From the NCBI RefSeq assembly GCF_016861975.1, contig NZ_BOMB01000001.1:372001-436000 (forward strand): 64,000 nucleotides of DNA, in the 5' to 3' direction. The stretch's first letter is position 1; the number at the start of each line of letters is the position of its first letter. Below, piece by piece: positions 1 through 10,130 of this stretch. The position numbers were made by a program, and so were the translations under genes. The notes under the pieces were generated by a model, which was not told the origin of the DNA, did no database searches, and worked only from the letters and a program-made list of their open reading frames with translations. Source of the DNA: Actinocatenispora rupis. GTDB taxonomy: Bacteria; Actinomycetota; Actinomycetes; Mycobacteriales; Micromonosporaceae.

Positions 1-968
<968 letters not shown>

Positions 969-1277
969 GGGTGGCCTTTCGTCCTCAGGCGGGGAGTGTC
1001 CTTATCCGCCGATCCGTTCGCTGCCGCTTGTGGCGGCAGGTTTCTCCGTGCTCGCGCTCCCCGAACCGCCGTTACGTGCCAGTAACTTGGACGCTACTCG
1101 GCCGCCGGGGGACGCCCGGTGTGATCTTCGGCCAATTTAGCCTCAGGTCGAAACCCTTCGCATCGGGTGGCATCTCTCGGCGAGATCCGTCACCCGCTTC
1201 CACCCCACCGTACGACCCGCGCGACCGGGCGCTACGCCCGCTACCGTGCTGGGCAGACGTACCCGGAGGTGGTGTCC
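969..1277. promoter_or_regulatory. divergent intergenic region of gltA and an SDR gene
   Basis: This is about 310 bases with no gene. It must hold the promoters of gltA (leftward) and the SDR (rightward). Two symmetric elements are visible. One is a 7-bp stem, CTGCCGC/GCGGCAG, at 1021-1039 in the putative gltA leader. The other is GTTAC-N6-GTAAC at 1071-1086, a small operator-like dyad. No convincing -35/-10 pair was assigned, and the regulatory role is inferred from position only. Confidence 0.4.
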
Positions 1278-2051
1278 GTGGGTGGGGTGCTGGACAGGTT
1301 CGCGCTGACCGGACGGCGGGCGCTCGTCACCGGCGCGAGCCGCGGGCTGGGCCGGGCGTTCGCGCAGGCGCTCGCCGAGGCCGGAGCCGACGTGGTACTC
1401 GCGGCCCGCGGTGGCGACGCGGTGCGGGCCGCGGCCGACGAGGTCGCCGAGGCGACCGGCCGCCGTACGGTCGGGGTCGCCGCGGACGTCACCTCCCGTA
1501 CGGACGTGGACGCGCTGGTGACCGCCACCGTCGAGATGCTCGGCGGGATCGACGTGCTGGTCAACAACGCGGGGGTGGCGATCCACCGGCCCGCGCTGGA
1601 CGTACCGGACGAGGAGTGGCACCGGGTCTTCGACGTGAACGTGCACGGCGTCTGGCTGTGCGCCACGGCCGCCGCGCGCCGGATGCGGGACAGCGGCGGC
1701 GGCGTGATCGTCAACGTCGGGTCGATGTCCGGGCAGATCGTCAACCGGCCGCAGTGGCAGCCGGCGTACAACGCGTCGAAGGCGGCGGTGCACCAGCTGA
1801 CGAGGTCGCTCGCGGCGGAGTGGGCGCCGTACGGGATCCGCGTCAACGCGCTCGCCCCCGGGTACGTGAAGACCGAGATGGCGCCGGTGGACCGGCCCGA
1901 GTTCCGGCAGCACTGGATCGAGGACGCGCCGATGCGGCGGTACGCCACGCCCGCGGAGATCGCGCCCAGCGTCGTGTACCTCGCCAGCGACGCCGCGTCG
2001 TTCACCACCGGCGCGGTGCTCGTCGCGGACGGCGGCTACACCGTCTACTGA
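1278..2051 (+). CDS. SDR family NAD(P)-dependent oxidoreductase
   Basis: Classical short-chain dehydrogenase/reductase of 257 residues. It has the cofactor-binding TGASRGLG near residue 15, the NNAG motif, the catalytic Ser (NVGSMSG) and YNASK with Tyr and Lys, and it ends in DGGYTVY. The substrate is unknown; relatives include gluconate 5-dehydrogenases and 3-oxoacyl-ACP reductases. GTG 1278 was chosen because GGAGG lies 8 nt upstream; the in-frame GTG at 1272 is too close to that site. The 3' end overlaps the convergent sigma-factor gene by 7 nt, so there is no room for a separate terminator. Confidence 0.88.
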   Translation: MGGVLDRFALTGRRALVTGASRGLGRAFAQALAEAGADVVLAARGGDAVRAAADEVAEATGRRTVGVAADVTSRTDVDALVTATVEMLGGIDVLVNNAGVAIHRPALDVPDEEWHRVFDVNVHGVWLCATAAARRMRDSGGGVIVNVGSMSGQIVNRPQWQPAYNASKAAVHQLTRSLAAEWAPYGIRVNALAPGYVKTEMAPVDRPEFRQHWIEDAPMRRYATPAEIAPSVVYLASDAASFTTGAVLVADGGYTVY

Positions 2052-3283
2052 CCGTCCGCCCCGAGCCGCGCGGCCCGCTCGTACAGGAAGCGCTGGTGCG
2101 GGAGGCTCTGCGCGCGGCCGGCGGCGGCCAGGTAGTACGTGCGGGCGGCGGCGGTGTCGCCTGCCATCTCCAGCAGGTGCGCGCGGACCGCGTCCGGCCG
2201 GTGGTCGGCGATGTGGTCCTCGGCGTGCAGCTTGTCGAGCAGGGCGAGTCCGGCGCGCGGGCCGCGGGCCATGGCGACCGCGACGGCGTGGTTGAGCCGT
2301 ACGACGGGGGTGTCGTCGATGCGCAGCAGTACCTCGTAGAGGGCGAGGATCTGGGGCCAGTCGGTCTCGGCCGCGCTCGGCGCCTCGTCGTGCACCGCCG
2401 CGATCGCCGCCTGCACCTGGTACCGGCCGGTCGGGCCGCGTGGCAGGGCGGCGGAGACGAGCGCGACGCCCTCGGCGATGGCGGCGGCGTCCCAGCGGCC
2501 GCGGTCCTGCTCGGCCATGGGTACGAGGTCGCCGTCCGGGCCGGTCCGCGCCGGTCGCCGCGCGTCGGTGAGCAGCATCAGCGCGAGCAGCCCGGACACC
2601 TCGGCGTCGGCGGGCAGCAGCCGGTGCACGATCCGGGTCAGCCGGATCGCCTCGGCGGTCAGCTCGGTACGGGCGAGGCGGGGTCCGGCGGTGCTGGCGT
2701 ACCCCTCGGTGAAGATCAGGTAGAGCACGTGCAGGACGGCGTCGAGCCGGGCGGCGTGGTCGCCCGGTGCCGGCGGCGTGAACGGCACGCCGCTGTCGGC
2801 GATGGTGCGCTTGGCCCGGCTGATGCGCCGGGTCATCGTCGCCTCCGGTACCAGGAACGCGCGGGCGATCTCGGCGGTGGTCAGCCCGCCGACGGCGCGC
2901 AGGGTCAGCGCGATCTGCCCGGCCGGGGTGAGCGCCGGATGACAGCACAGGAACAGCAGCACGAGCGTGTCGTCGGTGGCGGGGGAGCGGTCGGCGGCGG
3001 GGGCAAGCCACTCGTCCGGGAGTACGCGGCGGGCGACGGTGTCCTCGCGGCGGCGCCGGGCCGTCTCGGCGCGCAGCAGGTCGGTGAGCCGGCGGGACGC
3101 GACGGTGATCAGCCAGCCGCGCGGGTTGTCCGGCGTACCGTCGGTCGGCCACTGTGTGGCCGCGGCGAGCAGCGCCTCCTGTACGGCGTCCTCGGCCAGG
3201 TCGAAGTGCCCGTACCGGCGCACGACGGCACCGAGTACCCGCGGCGCCAGCCGGCGCAGCAGGTCCTCGGTCCGTTCGGGCAC
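2045..3283 (-). CDS. ECF RNA polymerase sigma factor, ECF42-like with C-terminal extension
   Basis: Alternative sigma factor of about 412 residues. Sigma region 2 is at about 1-90 (the stretch around HFDLAEDAVQEALLAA). Region 4 is at about 110-175 (LTLRAVGGLTTAEIARAFLVPEATMTRRISRAKR). It is followed by a roughly 230-residue helical, TPR-like C-terminal domain (DUF6596 type) ending in PHQRFLYERAARLG. ECF42 factors are known to carry this extension and to be encoded beside YCII/DGPF proteins, as here. No anti-sigma factor gene is visible, which fits the group. The start is taken at GTG 3283, just after the partner gene's stop, so the two are probably cotranscribed. Confidence 0.85.
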   Translation of the reverse strand: MPERTEDLLRRLAPRVLGAVVRRYGHFDLAEDAVQEALLAAATQWPTDGTPDNPRGWLITVASRRLTDLLRAETARRRREDTVARRVLPDEWLAPAADRSPATDDTLVLLFLCCHPALTPAGQIALTLRAVGGLTTAEIARAFLVPEATMTRRISRAKRTIADSGVPFTPPAPGDHAARLDAVLHVLYLIFTEGYASTAGPRLARTELTAEAIRLTRIVHRLLPADAEVSGLLALMLLTDARRPARTGPDGDLVPMAEQDRGRWDAAAIAEGVALVSAALPRGPTGRYQVQAAIAAVHDEAPSAAETDWPQILALYEVLLRIDDTPVVRLNHAVAVAMARGPRAGLALLDKLHAEDHIADHRPDAVRAHLLEMAGDTAAARTYYLAAAGRAQSLPHQRFLYERAARLGADGQ

Positions 3284-3291
3284 GCCGGTAC

Positions 3292-3714
3292 TCAGGCGAT
3301 CGAGTCCTCGGCGCCGGTGGCGACCGGCCGGACGTCGACGTACCACTCGTGGGCCAGTTGGGCGTCGGCCGGGTGTGGCGTGTCGGCGAGCCTGGCGGCG
3401 ATCTCGACGGCGCGGTCGAAGCTCGCGCACTCGACGATGTTGTAGCCGGCGAGCACCTCCTGCGTCTCGGCGTACGGCCCGTCGGTGACGACGGGGACGC
3501 CGTCGCGCAGGTGGATCCGGCGCGCGTGCACCGGTGCGGTGAGGCCCTGCGCGTCGACGGCCTCGCCGGACTCGACGACCTCGGCCCACCACGACTCCAT
3601 GAACTCCGCCAGCCGGGCCACGTCCGCCCCGGTCCAGCCGGGTGCGGCGCCGGGCCGCCCGGCCATCGCGTCGTAGTCCTGCTGCGTACCGAAGAGCATG
3701 ATCATGTACTTCAT
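3292..3714 (-). CDS. YCII/DGPF-domain protein, partner of ECF42 sigma factor
   Basis: Small cytosolic protein of 140 residues with the YCII-related fold. The sequence VVTDGPYAETQEVLAGYNIVE matches the DGPFAETKE signature that defines the proteins linked to ECF42 sigma factors. The molecular function of the family is unproven; a role in signalling or small-molecule handling is assumed. ATG 3714 has a strong GGAGGA 7 nt upstream. The longer frame to 3753 lacks such a site. It is the first gene of a two-gene unit, with the sigma gene starting only a few bases after its stop. Confidence 0.83.
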   Translation of the reverse strand: MKYMIMLFGTQQDYDAMAGRPGAAPGWTGADVARLAEFMESWWAEVVESGEAVDAQGLTAPVHARRIHLRDGVPVVTDGPYAETQEVLAGYNIVECASFDRAVEIAARLADTPHPADAQLAHEWYVDVRPVATGAEDSIA

Positions 3715-3821
3715 GGTCGTTCCTCCGTGACCGGCACTCCCGTGGTGCCGCACTGCGGACGTCGGAGCCGACCGCCCGGACCGGACACCGCCGAGCCCAG
3801 GAAAGCACAGCGCCCACCTCC

Positions 3822-4367
3822 TCAGCGGGCGTTCTCCCGGTACGCGCGGTACTCGGGGTCGGCGGCGAGCCGTTCGGCCGCGGCCGAGAAGTACGCCCGG
3901 TCGGCGTGCAGGCCGGTGCCGGACACCAGCCGGTTCATCAGGTTGAACAGCGCGCAGATGCCGATCGCCTGGTACAGGTCGGATTCGGCCCAGCCGGCGG
4001 CGAGGACGGCGGTGGCGTCGTCGGCGGTGACCCGGGCCGGTGTCAGGGTCAGGACCCGCACGTACGCCAGGACGGGGCGCAGTTCGTCGGCGACCGGCGC
4101 GCGGTCCGGGTCGGTGAGCAGCGCCGCCAGCAGCCCGTCCGGTACGCCGAAGGCGCGCGCGGTCGCGTCGTGCACGCCGTGGCAGTACGCGCAGTCGTTG
4201 AGGCCGGAGACGTACGCGGCGATCAGTTCGCGCTCGCCGACGGTGAACGCGGACGGGCCGCGCAGCAGGGCGCGGTGGTGGTCGACGAGCGGCCCGGCGG
4301 TCTCCGGGTACGCGCGGAACAGGTCGAGCAGGACGGCGTCGGGCGGCAGCGAGGGCAGGAAGGTCAT
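3822..4367 (-). CDS. AhpD/carboxymuconolactone decarboxylase-like protein
   Basis: Protein of 181 residues of the peroxidase-related AhpD-like superfamily. The active-site motif CAYCHGVH is the CxxC-plus-His arrangement used for thiol-based peroxide reduction. It sits in an all-alpha context (ELIAAYVSGLNDCAYC...). The electron donor and physiological peroxide are unknown. ATG 4367 was preferred over GTG 4403 because AGGA lies 8 nt before it and nothing resembling a ribosome site precedes 4403. It runs divergent from the six-gene oxidative operon that follows, and their promoters share the 4368-4487 interval. Confidence 0.8.
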   Translation of the reverse strand: MTFLPSLPPDAVLLDLFRAYPETAGPLVDHHRALLRGPSAFTVGERELIAAYVSGLNDCAYCHGVHDATARAFGVPDGLLAALLTDPDRAPVADELRPVLAYVRVLTLTPARVTADDATAVLAAGWAESDLYQAIGICALFNLMNRLVSGTGLHADRAYFSAAAERLAADPEYRAYRENAR

Positions 4368-4487
4368 GGCCGGATCCTGCCCGCGGGCGGCGTGTTTTGC
4401 CACTGTCTGGGCGGTCTGAGAATCTTCTGAGATTTGCCGTCCAACATCGCCTTCGAGTGGTGGCTACCCATCCGACGGAGGTGTCCG

Positions 4488-6062
4488 TTGCCGGAGGTTC
4501 TGGACTATCTCGTGATCGGGGCCGGCCCGGCCGGCCTCCAGCTCGGGTACCTGTTGCGCCGGGCCGGGCGCGACCACCTGGTACTGGAGGCCGGCGACGT
4601 GCCGGGGGCGTTCTTCGTCGACCAGCCCCGGCACCGGCGGATGATCTCGATCAACAAGCCGTACACCGGGAGCGACGACCCCGAACTGAACCTGCGCGTC
4701 GACTGGAACTCGCTGCTCGGCGACGACGACGAGAAGTACCGGTTCACGCGCTGGACCGACCGGTACTTCCCGCACGCCGACGACTACCTGCGCTACCTGG
4801 CCGACTACGCGCGGCGGCACGACCTCGCCGTCCGGTACGGGACGCGGGTGGTGCGGGTGGCGCGGGACGGCGACTTCCTCGTCACCGACGAGCGCGGCGG
4901 CACGTACCGGGCGCGGCGGGTGGTGGCCGCGGTGGGCTTCGGCGCGCCGTACGTGCCGGACATCCCGGGGATCGAGCTGGCCGACCAGTACGTGGACATG
5001 TCGGTGGACGCGGACGACTACCGCAACCAGCGGGTGCTGATCATCGGCAAGGGGAACTCGGCGTTCGAGACCGCGGACGCGCTGACCGAGCGGGCCGCGG
5101 TGATCCACGTGGTCGGACCGCACTCGCTGACGTTCGCGTGGCAGACGCACTTCATCGGGCACCTGCGCGCGGTGAACAACAACTTCCTCGACACGTACCA
5201 GCTGAAGGCGCAGAACTCGGTGCTGGACGCCACGGTCGACCGGATCGACCGCGACGGCGACGGCTACCAGGTGACGATGACCTACCAGCGGCGCGACGAG
5301 ACCGTCCGCTTCCGGTACGACAAGGTCCTGTGCTGCACCGGGTTCCGGCTGGACGCGGGCATCTTCGCCGACGGCTGCCGGCCGGAGCTGACGATCCGGG
5401 ACCGGTTCCCGAAGCTGACCTCGGCGTGGGAGTCCGTCAACGTCCCCGGCCTGTACTTCGCCGGCACGCTCACCCAGTCCCGCGACTTCAAGCGCTTCAC
5501 CAGCGCGTTCATCCACGGCTTCCGGTACGGCGTGCGCGCCCTGTCGAAGGTGCTCGACCAGCGGTACGAGGCGACGGGGTGGCCGGCGCGGCCGGTGGAC
5601 GCCGAACCGGCGGCGCTCGCCGACGCGCTGCTCGCCCGCGCCAACCGTACGTCGGGGCTGTGGCAGCAGTTCACGTTCCTCGCCGACGTCGTGTGCCTGG
5701 ACGGCTCTGTGTGCCTCGACGACACCGTGCGCCTCGGCGCCGCTGGCGCGCGGTACCTGGAGGAGGTGCCGCGAGACTACCTCGCCGACGGCGGGATCCC
5801 AGGCGCCGCAACGGTTCTGACCCTGACGATGGAGTACGGGCCGGGGCACGAGGACCTGGACCCGTTCGACGTACCGGCGGGGCGGGCGTGGGAGGCCGAG
5901 CACGGCCGCGACGACCGGTACCTGCATCCGGTGGTGCGCCTCGTCGTCGACGGCGAGGAGCGCGCGGTGCACCGGGTCAAGGAGAACCTCGACAACCTCT
6001 GGACCGATCCGGTCCGGCACCGCGCGCCGCTGGTGGCGTTCCTGGCGGCGCACCTCGGGTAA
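4488..6062 (+). CDS. FAD-dependent, flavin monooxygenase-like oxidoreductase (FOXRED2-like)
   Basis: Cytosolic flavoprotein of 524 residues. The FAD-binding GAGPAG is at residues 11-16. A second dinucleotide-binding site, GKGNSAFE, at about 187-194 fits the NADPH Rossmann fold of group B monooxygenases. The overall pattern (ISINKPYTGSDDPELNLR near the N-terminus, CCTGFRLD, and a long C-terminal region ending in HRVKENLDNLW) resembles FOXRED2-type proteins; this is recognition by eye. TTG 4488 was chosen because GGAGG lies 6 nt upstream. It is the first gene of the operon running to 12567, with the next start 12 nt away. The substrate is unknown; N- or S-oxygenation or an oxidase role are possibilities. 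Confidence 0.78.
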   Translation: MPEVLDYLVIGAGPAGLQLGYLLRRAGRDHLVLEAGDVPGAFFVDQPRHRRMISINKPYTGSDDPELNLRVDWNSLLGDDDEKYRFTRWTDRYFPHADDYLRYLADYARRHDLAVRYGTRVVRVARDGDFLVTDERGGTYRARRVVAAVGFGAPYVPDIPGIELADQYVDMSVDADDYRNQRVLIIGKGNSAFETADALTERAAVIHVVGPHSLTFAWQTHFIGHLRAVNNNFLDTYQLKAQNSVLDATVDRIDRDGDGYQVTMTYQRRDETVRFRYDKVLCCTGFRLDAGIFADGCRPELTIRDRFPKLTSAWESVNVPGLYFAGTLTQSRDFKRFTSAFIHGFRYGVRALSKVLDQRYEATGWPARPVDAEPAALADALLARANRTSGLWQQFTFLADVVCLDGSVCLDDTVRLGAAGARYLEEVPRDYLADGGIPGAATVLTLTMEYGPGHEDLDPFDVPAGRAWEAEHGRDDRYLHPVVRLVVDGEERAVHRVKENLDNLWTDPVRHRAPLVAFLAAHLG

Positions 6063-6074
6063 GGAGAGTCCACT

Positions 6075-7154
6075 GTGGACGGACTGTTGACCGTGGCCGA
6101 CTTCGAGGCGCCGGCGGCCGAGGCGCTCGACCCGGTGCACTACGACTACTTCGCCGGCGGGGCGCGCGACGAGATCACCGTGCGCGCCAACACCTCGGCG
6201 TTCGCCCGGATCCGGTTGCGCCCCAGGGTCCTGCGCGGTCGCGGTACGCCGCGGCTGGCCACGACCGTACTCGGCCAGCCGGCCAGCATGCCCGTACTGC
6301 TCGCGCCCACCGCGTTCCACCGGCTCGCGCACCCGGAGGCGGAACGCGCCACCGCCCGGGCCGCCGCCCGCGCCGGTACGGTCCTCGTCGCGGCGATGCT
6401 GTCCACCGTGGCGATCGAGGACATCGCCGCGGAGGCGCGCAAGGTCGCGGCCGACCCGGTCCTGTGGTTCCAGCTGTACCTCCAGCGCGACATGGGGTTC
6501 ACCGAGGCCGTCGTACGCCGGGCCGAGGCCGCCGGGGTCCGCGCGCTCGTCGTCACCGCCGACTCGCCGGCCCTCGGCCACCACGAACGCAACGACCGCA
6601 ACGGGTTCCACGACCTGCCGCCCGGGATGCGCTGCGAGAACCTGCGCGAGCTGCGCGCCGACGAACCCGGCCACGTACGCCAGGTGGACCTGTCGCCGGA
6701 CCTGTCCTGGGCGCACGTGGCGCGACTGCGCGCGCTCACCGACCTGCCGATCCTGCTCAAGGGCGTACTGCACCCGGAGGACGCGCGGATCGCCGCCGAC
6801 GAGGGCGTCGACGGGATCGTGGTGTCCAACCACGGCGGCCGGCAGCTCGACACCGCGCTGGCCAGTGTCGAGGCGCTGCCCGCGGTGGTCGACGCCGTCG
6901 CCGGCCGCCTCCCCGTACTGCTGGACGGCGGGATCCGGCGCGGCACCGACGTCGTCAAGGCCCTCGCGTACGGGGCGTGCGCGGTGGCGGTCGGCCGGCC
7001 CGTGGTGTGGGGTCTGACCGTCGGCGGCGAGGACGGCGTGACCCGCGTGCTGGACATCCTGCGCGACGAGACCGCGCACACCCTGATGCTGTGCGGCTGC
7101 GGCACCCCCGCCGAGGTGTCCCGCGACCTGGTACTGGCCGGTCCGCCGTGCTGA
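6075..7154 (+). CDS. FMN-dependent alpha-hydroxy acid oxidase/dehydrogenase
   Basis: TIM-barrel flavoenzyme of 359 residues in the family of glycolate oxidase, lactate oxidase/monooxygenase and LldD. It oxidises a 2-hydroxy acid to a 2-oxo acid using FMN. The catalytic base is His253 in VSNHGGRQLD. The segment VLLDGGIRRGTDVVKALAYGA is the phosphate-binding part, and DYFAGGARDE is the conserved N-terminal element. GTG 6075 is preceded by AAGGAG. Its last 7 bases overlap the start of the P450-like gene, so the two are translationally coupled. The 2-hydroxy acid it uses is not evident. Confidence 0.9.
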   Translation: MDGLLTVADFEAPAAEALDPVHYDYFAGGARDEITVRANTSAFARIRLRPRVLRGRGTPRLATTVLGQPASMPVLLAPTAFHRLAHPEAERATARAAARAGTVLVAAMLSTVAIEDIAAEARKVAADPVLWFQLYLQRDMGFTEAVVRRAEAAGVRALVVTADSPALGHHERNDRNGFHDLPPGMRCENLRELRADEPGHVRQVDLSPDLSWAHVARLRALTDLPILLKGVLHPEDARIAADEGVDGIVVSNHGGRQLDTALASVEALPAVVDAVAGRLPVLLDGGIRRGTDVVKALAYGACAVAVGRPVVWGLTVGGEDGVTRVLDILRDETAHTLMLCGCGTPAEVSRDLVLAGPPC

Positions 7155-8536
7155 CCGTCCTCGTGGTGCTCGCCGCCGTGGCGGTCGCGGCGAGCCTCCC
7201 GTACTGGTTGCCGCGGGTGGTGGTGGCGCTGCGGATGCGGATCTTCGCCCGGGTCAACGGGACGGAGGGGATCCCGGTGCCGGGCCCCGAGTACGGACTG
7301 GCCGACTGGTGCGCCCTGTACGAGGATCCCGCGGCGGACGGGCGCAGCCGCGGCGCCGGCCTCTCCGACCTCTTCTGGTACTGGCTGGCGCCGGGGCCGG
7401 AGGTGCACCAGGAACACCTGGAGCCGGGCGACCGGTACGCCGAGGTGGCGCGGGCGACCCGCAGGTTCCTGGCCCGGCCGAAGCCGGACCTGGTGGCGGT
7501 GACCACCGGCGCCGCGCGGACCGTACTGTCCGATGTGGACGGTCCGGTCGCCACCGTACGGCTGCGCGACCTGATGATGCCGGTCTGGGCCGAGGTGTAC
7601 CACCGGCTGGTGTTCGACGAGCCGTGCCCGCCGGGGGTCCGGGCCGCGATCGTCGCGAACGCCGACGACGTGGTCACCGCGCTGAAGTGCTGCGGGCTGC
7701 GGCACATGGACCGCCGCGACCGCCTCACCGGGTACCTGCTGGACCGGGTGCGGCACGACCCGCCGCGGCACCCGCTGCCGGCGCGACTGTCCGAACTGGA
7801 CAGTGCCCGGTACCTCCAGGGCACCTTCTTCAACACCGCCGTCGTGCAGATGTCCGAGGCGATGACGCACCTGCTGCTCGCGGTCGCCCAGCACCCCGAC
7901 GTACGCCGGCGGCTGGTGGCCGACCCGGACGACGACGCGTACCTGGACCGGGTGATCGACGAGTCGCTGCGGCGGTACCCGCTGTTCGGCATCGCGCACC
8001 GGATCACCAGCGCGGACATCGTGCGCGGCGACCGGACCGTACCGGCGGGCAGCGTGCTGTGCTTCAGCTACCCGGAGTTCCACGCGGCGGGGCTGGCCGA
8101 CGCCGACGCGTTCGACCCGGACCGGTGGGAGCGGGAGTCGGCGCGGTCGATGAACTTCCTGCCGTTCGGGGTCAGCGCGAACCGGCCGTGCCCGGCCCGC
8201 GGCGTGGCGCCCGTGACGATGCGGGTCGTCACCCGCGAGGTGCTGCGCCGCTTCCTGCCGTACTCGTCGGCCGCGCACACCCGTTCGGTGCCGAACCGCG
8301 GCCCCTGCCTGCTGGTGTCCCGCGACACGCCCCGTCCGGTACGCCTGCGGCTGGCCGTGATGCGGCTGCGGGACCGGTGGGAGGACGTCGCGCGCAGCGT
8401 CACCCAGCTCGTGCTCGGCACGTACATGGTGCTGGACGCGCGACGGCAGGGCCTCGCCCGCACGTACTTCGCCGACCACGACACGCAGGGCCGGCCGTAC
8501 CCCGGTGCCTGCCCGGTGACCGGAGACCGCCGATGA
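7148..8536 (+). CDS. cytochrome P450-like protein with N-terminal membrane anchor
   Basis: Protein of 462 residues beginning with a hydrophobic helix (LVVLAAVAVAASLPYWL). That is unusual, because most bacterial P450s are soluble. P450 hallmarks are E272-x-x-R275 (ESLRRYP), a PERF-like DPDRW, and the haem-thiolate loop FGVSANRPCPARG with Cys348. The loop departs from the usual FGxGxRxCxG spacing. The I-helix reads GTFFNTAVVQMSE and lacks a clear AGxDT/acid-alcohol pair, so oxygen activation may be altered. The GTG start overlaps the upstream stop, and ATGA couples it to the transporter. No ferredoxin or reductase gene is nearby. Confidence 0.82.
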   Translation: MLTVLVVLAAVAVAASLPYWLPRVVVALRMRIFARVNGTEGIPVPGPEYGLADWCALYEDPAADGRSRGAGLSDLFWYWLAPGPEVHQEHLEPGDRYAEVARATRRFLARPKPDLVAVTTGAARTVLSDVDGPVATVRLRDLMMPVWAEVYHRLVFDEPCPPGVRAAIVANADDVVTALKCCGLRHMDRRDRLTGYLLDRVRHDPPRHPLPARLSELDSARYLQGTFFNTAVVQMSEAMTHLLLAVAQHPDVRRRLVADPDDDAYLDRVIDESLRRYPLFGIAHRITSADIVRGDRTVPAGSVLCFSYPEFHAAGLADADAFDPDRWERESARSMNFLPFGVSANRPCPARGVAPVTMRVVTREVLRRFLPYSSAAHTRSVPNRGPCLLVSRDTPRPVRLRLAVMRLRDRWEDVARSVTQLVLGTYMVLDARRQGLARTYFADHDTQGRPYPGACPVTGDRR

Positions 8537-10119
8537 GGCGCATCGCGTACCGGACGGGCGCGGCGCTGGTGTGCGTCGGCGTGGCACTGCACGTACCGGA
8601 CTTCCTGACGATGCGGCCGATGGGCTACCGGATGGCCGGCATGCCGATGAGTACCGCGATGGGTGTCGGGATGGTGCTGCTGGTGGTCGGGCTGGCCGCC
8701 GCGGCCTGGGGTCTGCTGCCGGCCCGCGCCGCCCGCCGCCACGACACCCCCGGCTCCGACACCGCCGGCCACGACGGCGCCGCAGCGACCGACGCCGCGC
8801 GGTACTCGGCGCTCGACGGGGCGCGGCTGTCGCCCGCGCACCGCCGGCTGATCGCGGTGCTCACCGTGGCGCTGGTGGTGGACACGATGAAGCCGGCGAC
8901 GCTCGGCTTCGTCGTACCGGGGATGCGCGCCGAGTACGGGCTGACGGCGGGGCAGGCGGCGATGCTGCCGCTGGTCGCCATCGCCGGTACGGTCGCCGGA
9001 TCCCTGGTCTGGGGCGCCCTCGCCGACGTGTACGGCCGGCGCGCCACGATCCTGCTCTCGTCCCTGATGTACGTGGCGACGGCGGTGTGCGGCTTCATGC
9101 CGTCGTTCGGCTGGAACCTCGTCATGTGCGCGGCGATGGGCGCCGCCGCCGGCGGCATGCTGCCCACCGTGTACGCGCTGCTCAGCGAGTCGGTGCCGGC
9201 GTCGCGCCGGGGCGTGCTGGTGGTGGCGCTCAGCGGGCTCGGCGCCGCCCTCGGGTACCTGGTGGCCAGCGGTGCGGCGAGCCTGCTGGTACCGGTGTTC
9301 AGCTGGCGTTCGCTGTGGCTGCTCGGCGTACCGACCGGCGCGGTCCTGCTGGTACTGCGCCGTTTCGTGCCCGAGTCGCCGCGGTACCTGATCGCGGTCG
9401 GGCGTACCGGCGAGGCCGCCGCCGTGATGGCCCGGTACGGCATCCGGCCCGTCGCCGGACCCACCGCGCCCGCGGCCACCCCGGCGGTCGCCCAGCGCGG
9501 CGGGTTGGCCGCCGTGTTCGCCCCGGCGTACCTGGCGCGGACCGGCACCATCGTCCTGTACGGGCTCGGCTGGGGCATCGTCAACTGGGGCTTCATCACG
9601 TTCCTGCCGACGTTCCTGACGGCGACCGGTACCGGTACCCGCGCGCCGACGCTGCTGTTCGCCTCGTCGCTGTTCGCGGTGCCCGCCACCGCCCTCGCCG
9701 CCGTCCTGTACGCCCGCTGGAGTTCCCGGCGCACCATGGTCTGCTACGCGGCGGCCACCGCGCTGGTGCTCGTCGCGTTCGCCGTCGTACGACCGGAACG
9801 GCCCGGCGCCGGCGTCCCGCTCGTGGTCCTCACCGCGCTGCTGCTCACCGCCGCGGGCGGCATGATCGCCCTGCTCGCCCCGTACGCGACGGAGGTGTAC
9901 CCGACGGGGCTGCGGGCCAGCGGCAGCGGGGTGGCCGCCGCCGCGGGCAAGGCCGGCGGGCTGTTCGGCCCGCTGCTGCTCACGTCCGCGCCGGCCACCG
10001 CCGCGCTCGCCCTGGTCTCCGCCGTACCGGTGGTGGTGGCGGCGCTGGTGCTGTGGCGCGCGGGTGCCGAGACCGCGGGCCGGCCGCTCGTCGAGGCCGT
10101 CACCGACCCCAGCCGTTAG
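8533..10119 (+). CDS. MFS transporter with N-terminal two-helix extension
   Basis: Inner-membrane major facilitator of 528 residues. After a roughly 70-residue N-terminal segment with two hydrophobic helices and a polar linker, the MFS body starts near residue 100. It shows WGALADVYGRRATILL, the loop 2-3 signature, and later FVPESPRYLIA, typical of sugar/aromatic-acid-type MFS members. Direction and substrate cannot be read, but the position within an oxidative operon suggests import of the substrate or export of the product. The ATG overlaps the P450 stop (ATGA). The extra N-terminal helices could form a separate small domain. Confidence 0.88.
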   Translation: MRRIAYRTGAALVCVGVALHVPDFLTMRPMGYRMAGMPMSTAMGVGMVLLVVGLAAAAWGLLPARAARRHDTPGSDTAGHDGAAATDAARYSALDGARLSPAHRRLIAVLTVALVVDTMKPATLGFVVPGMRAEYGLTAGQAAMLPLVAIAGTVAGSLVWGALADVYGRRATILLSSLMYVATAVCGFMPSFGWNLVMCAAMGAAAGGMLPTVYALLSESVPASRRGVLVVALSGLGAALGYLVASGAASLLVPVFSWRSLWLLGVPTGAVLLVLRRFVPESPRYLIAVGRTGEAAAVMARYGIRPVAGPTAPAATPAVAQRGGLAAVFAPAYLARTGTIVLYGLGWGIVNWGFITFLPTFLTATGTGTRAPTLLFASSLFAVPATALAAVLYARWSSRRTMVCYAAATALVLVAFAVVRPERPGAGVPLVVLTALLLTAAGGMIALLAPYATEVYPTGLRASGSGVAAAAGKAGGLFGPLLLTSAPATAALALVSAVPVVVAALVLWRAGAETAGRPLVEAVTDPSR

Positions 10120-10130
10120 GAGTGTCCACA

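Noticed and set aside
4464-7079. 871-codon minus-strand open frame
   Set aside because: Antisense shadow of the flavin monooxygenase-like and FMN oxidase genes; composition is His/Arg/Val-rich low complexity without motifs.
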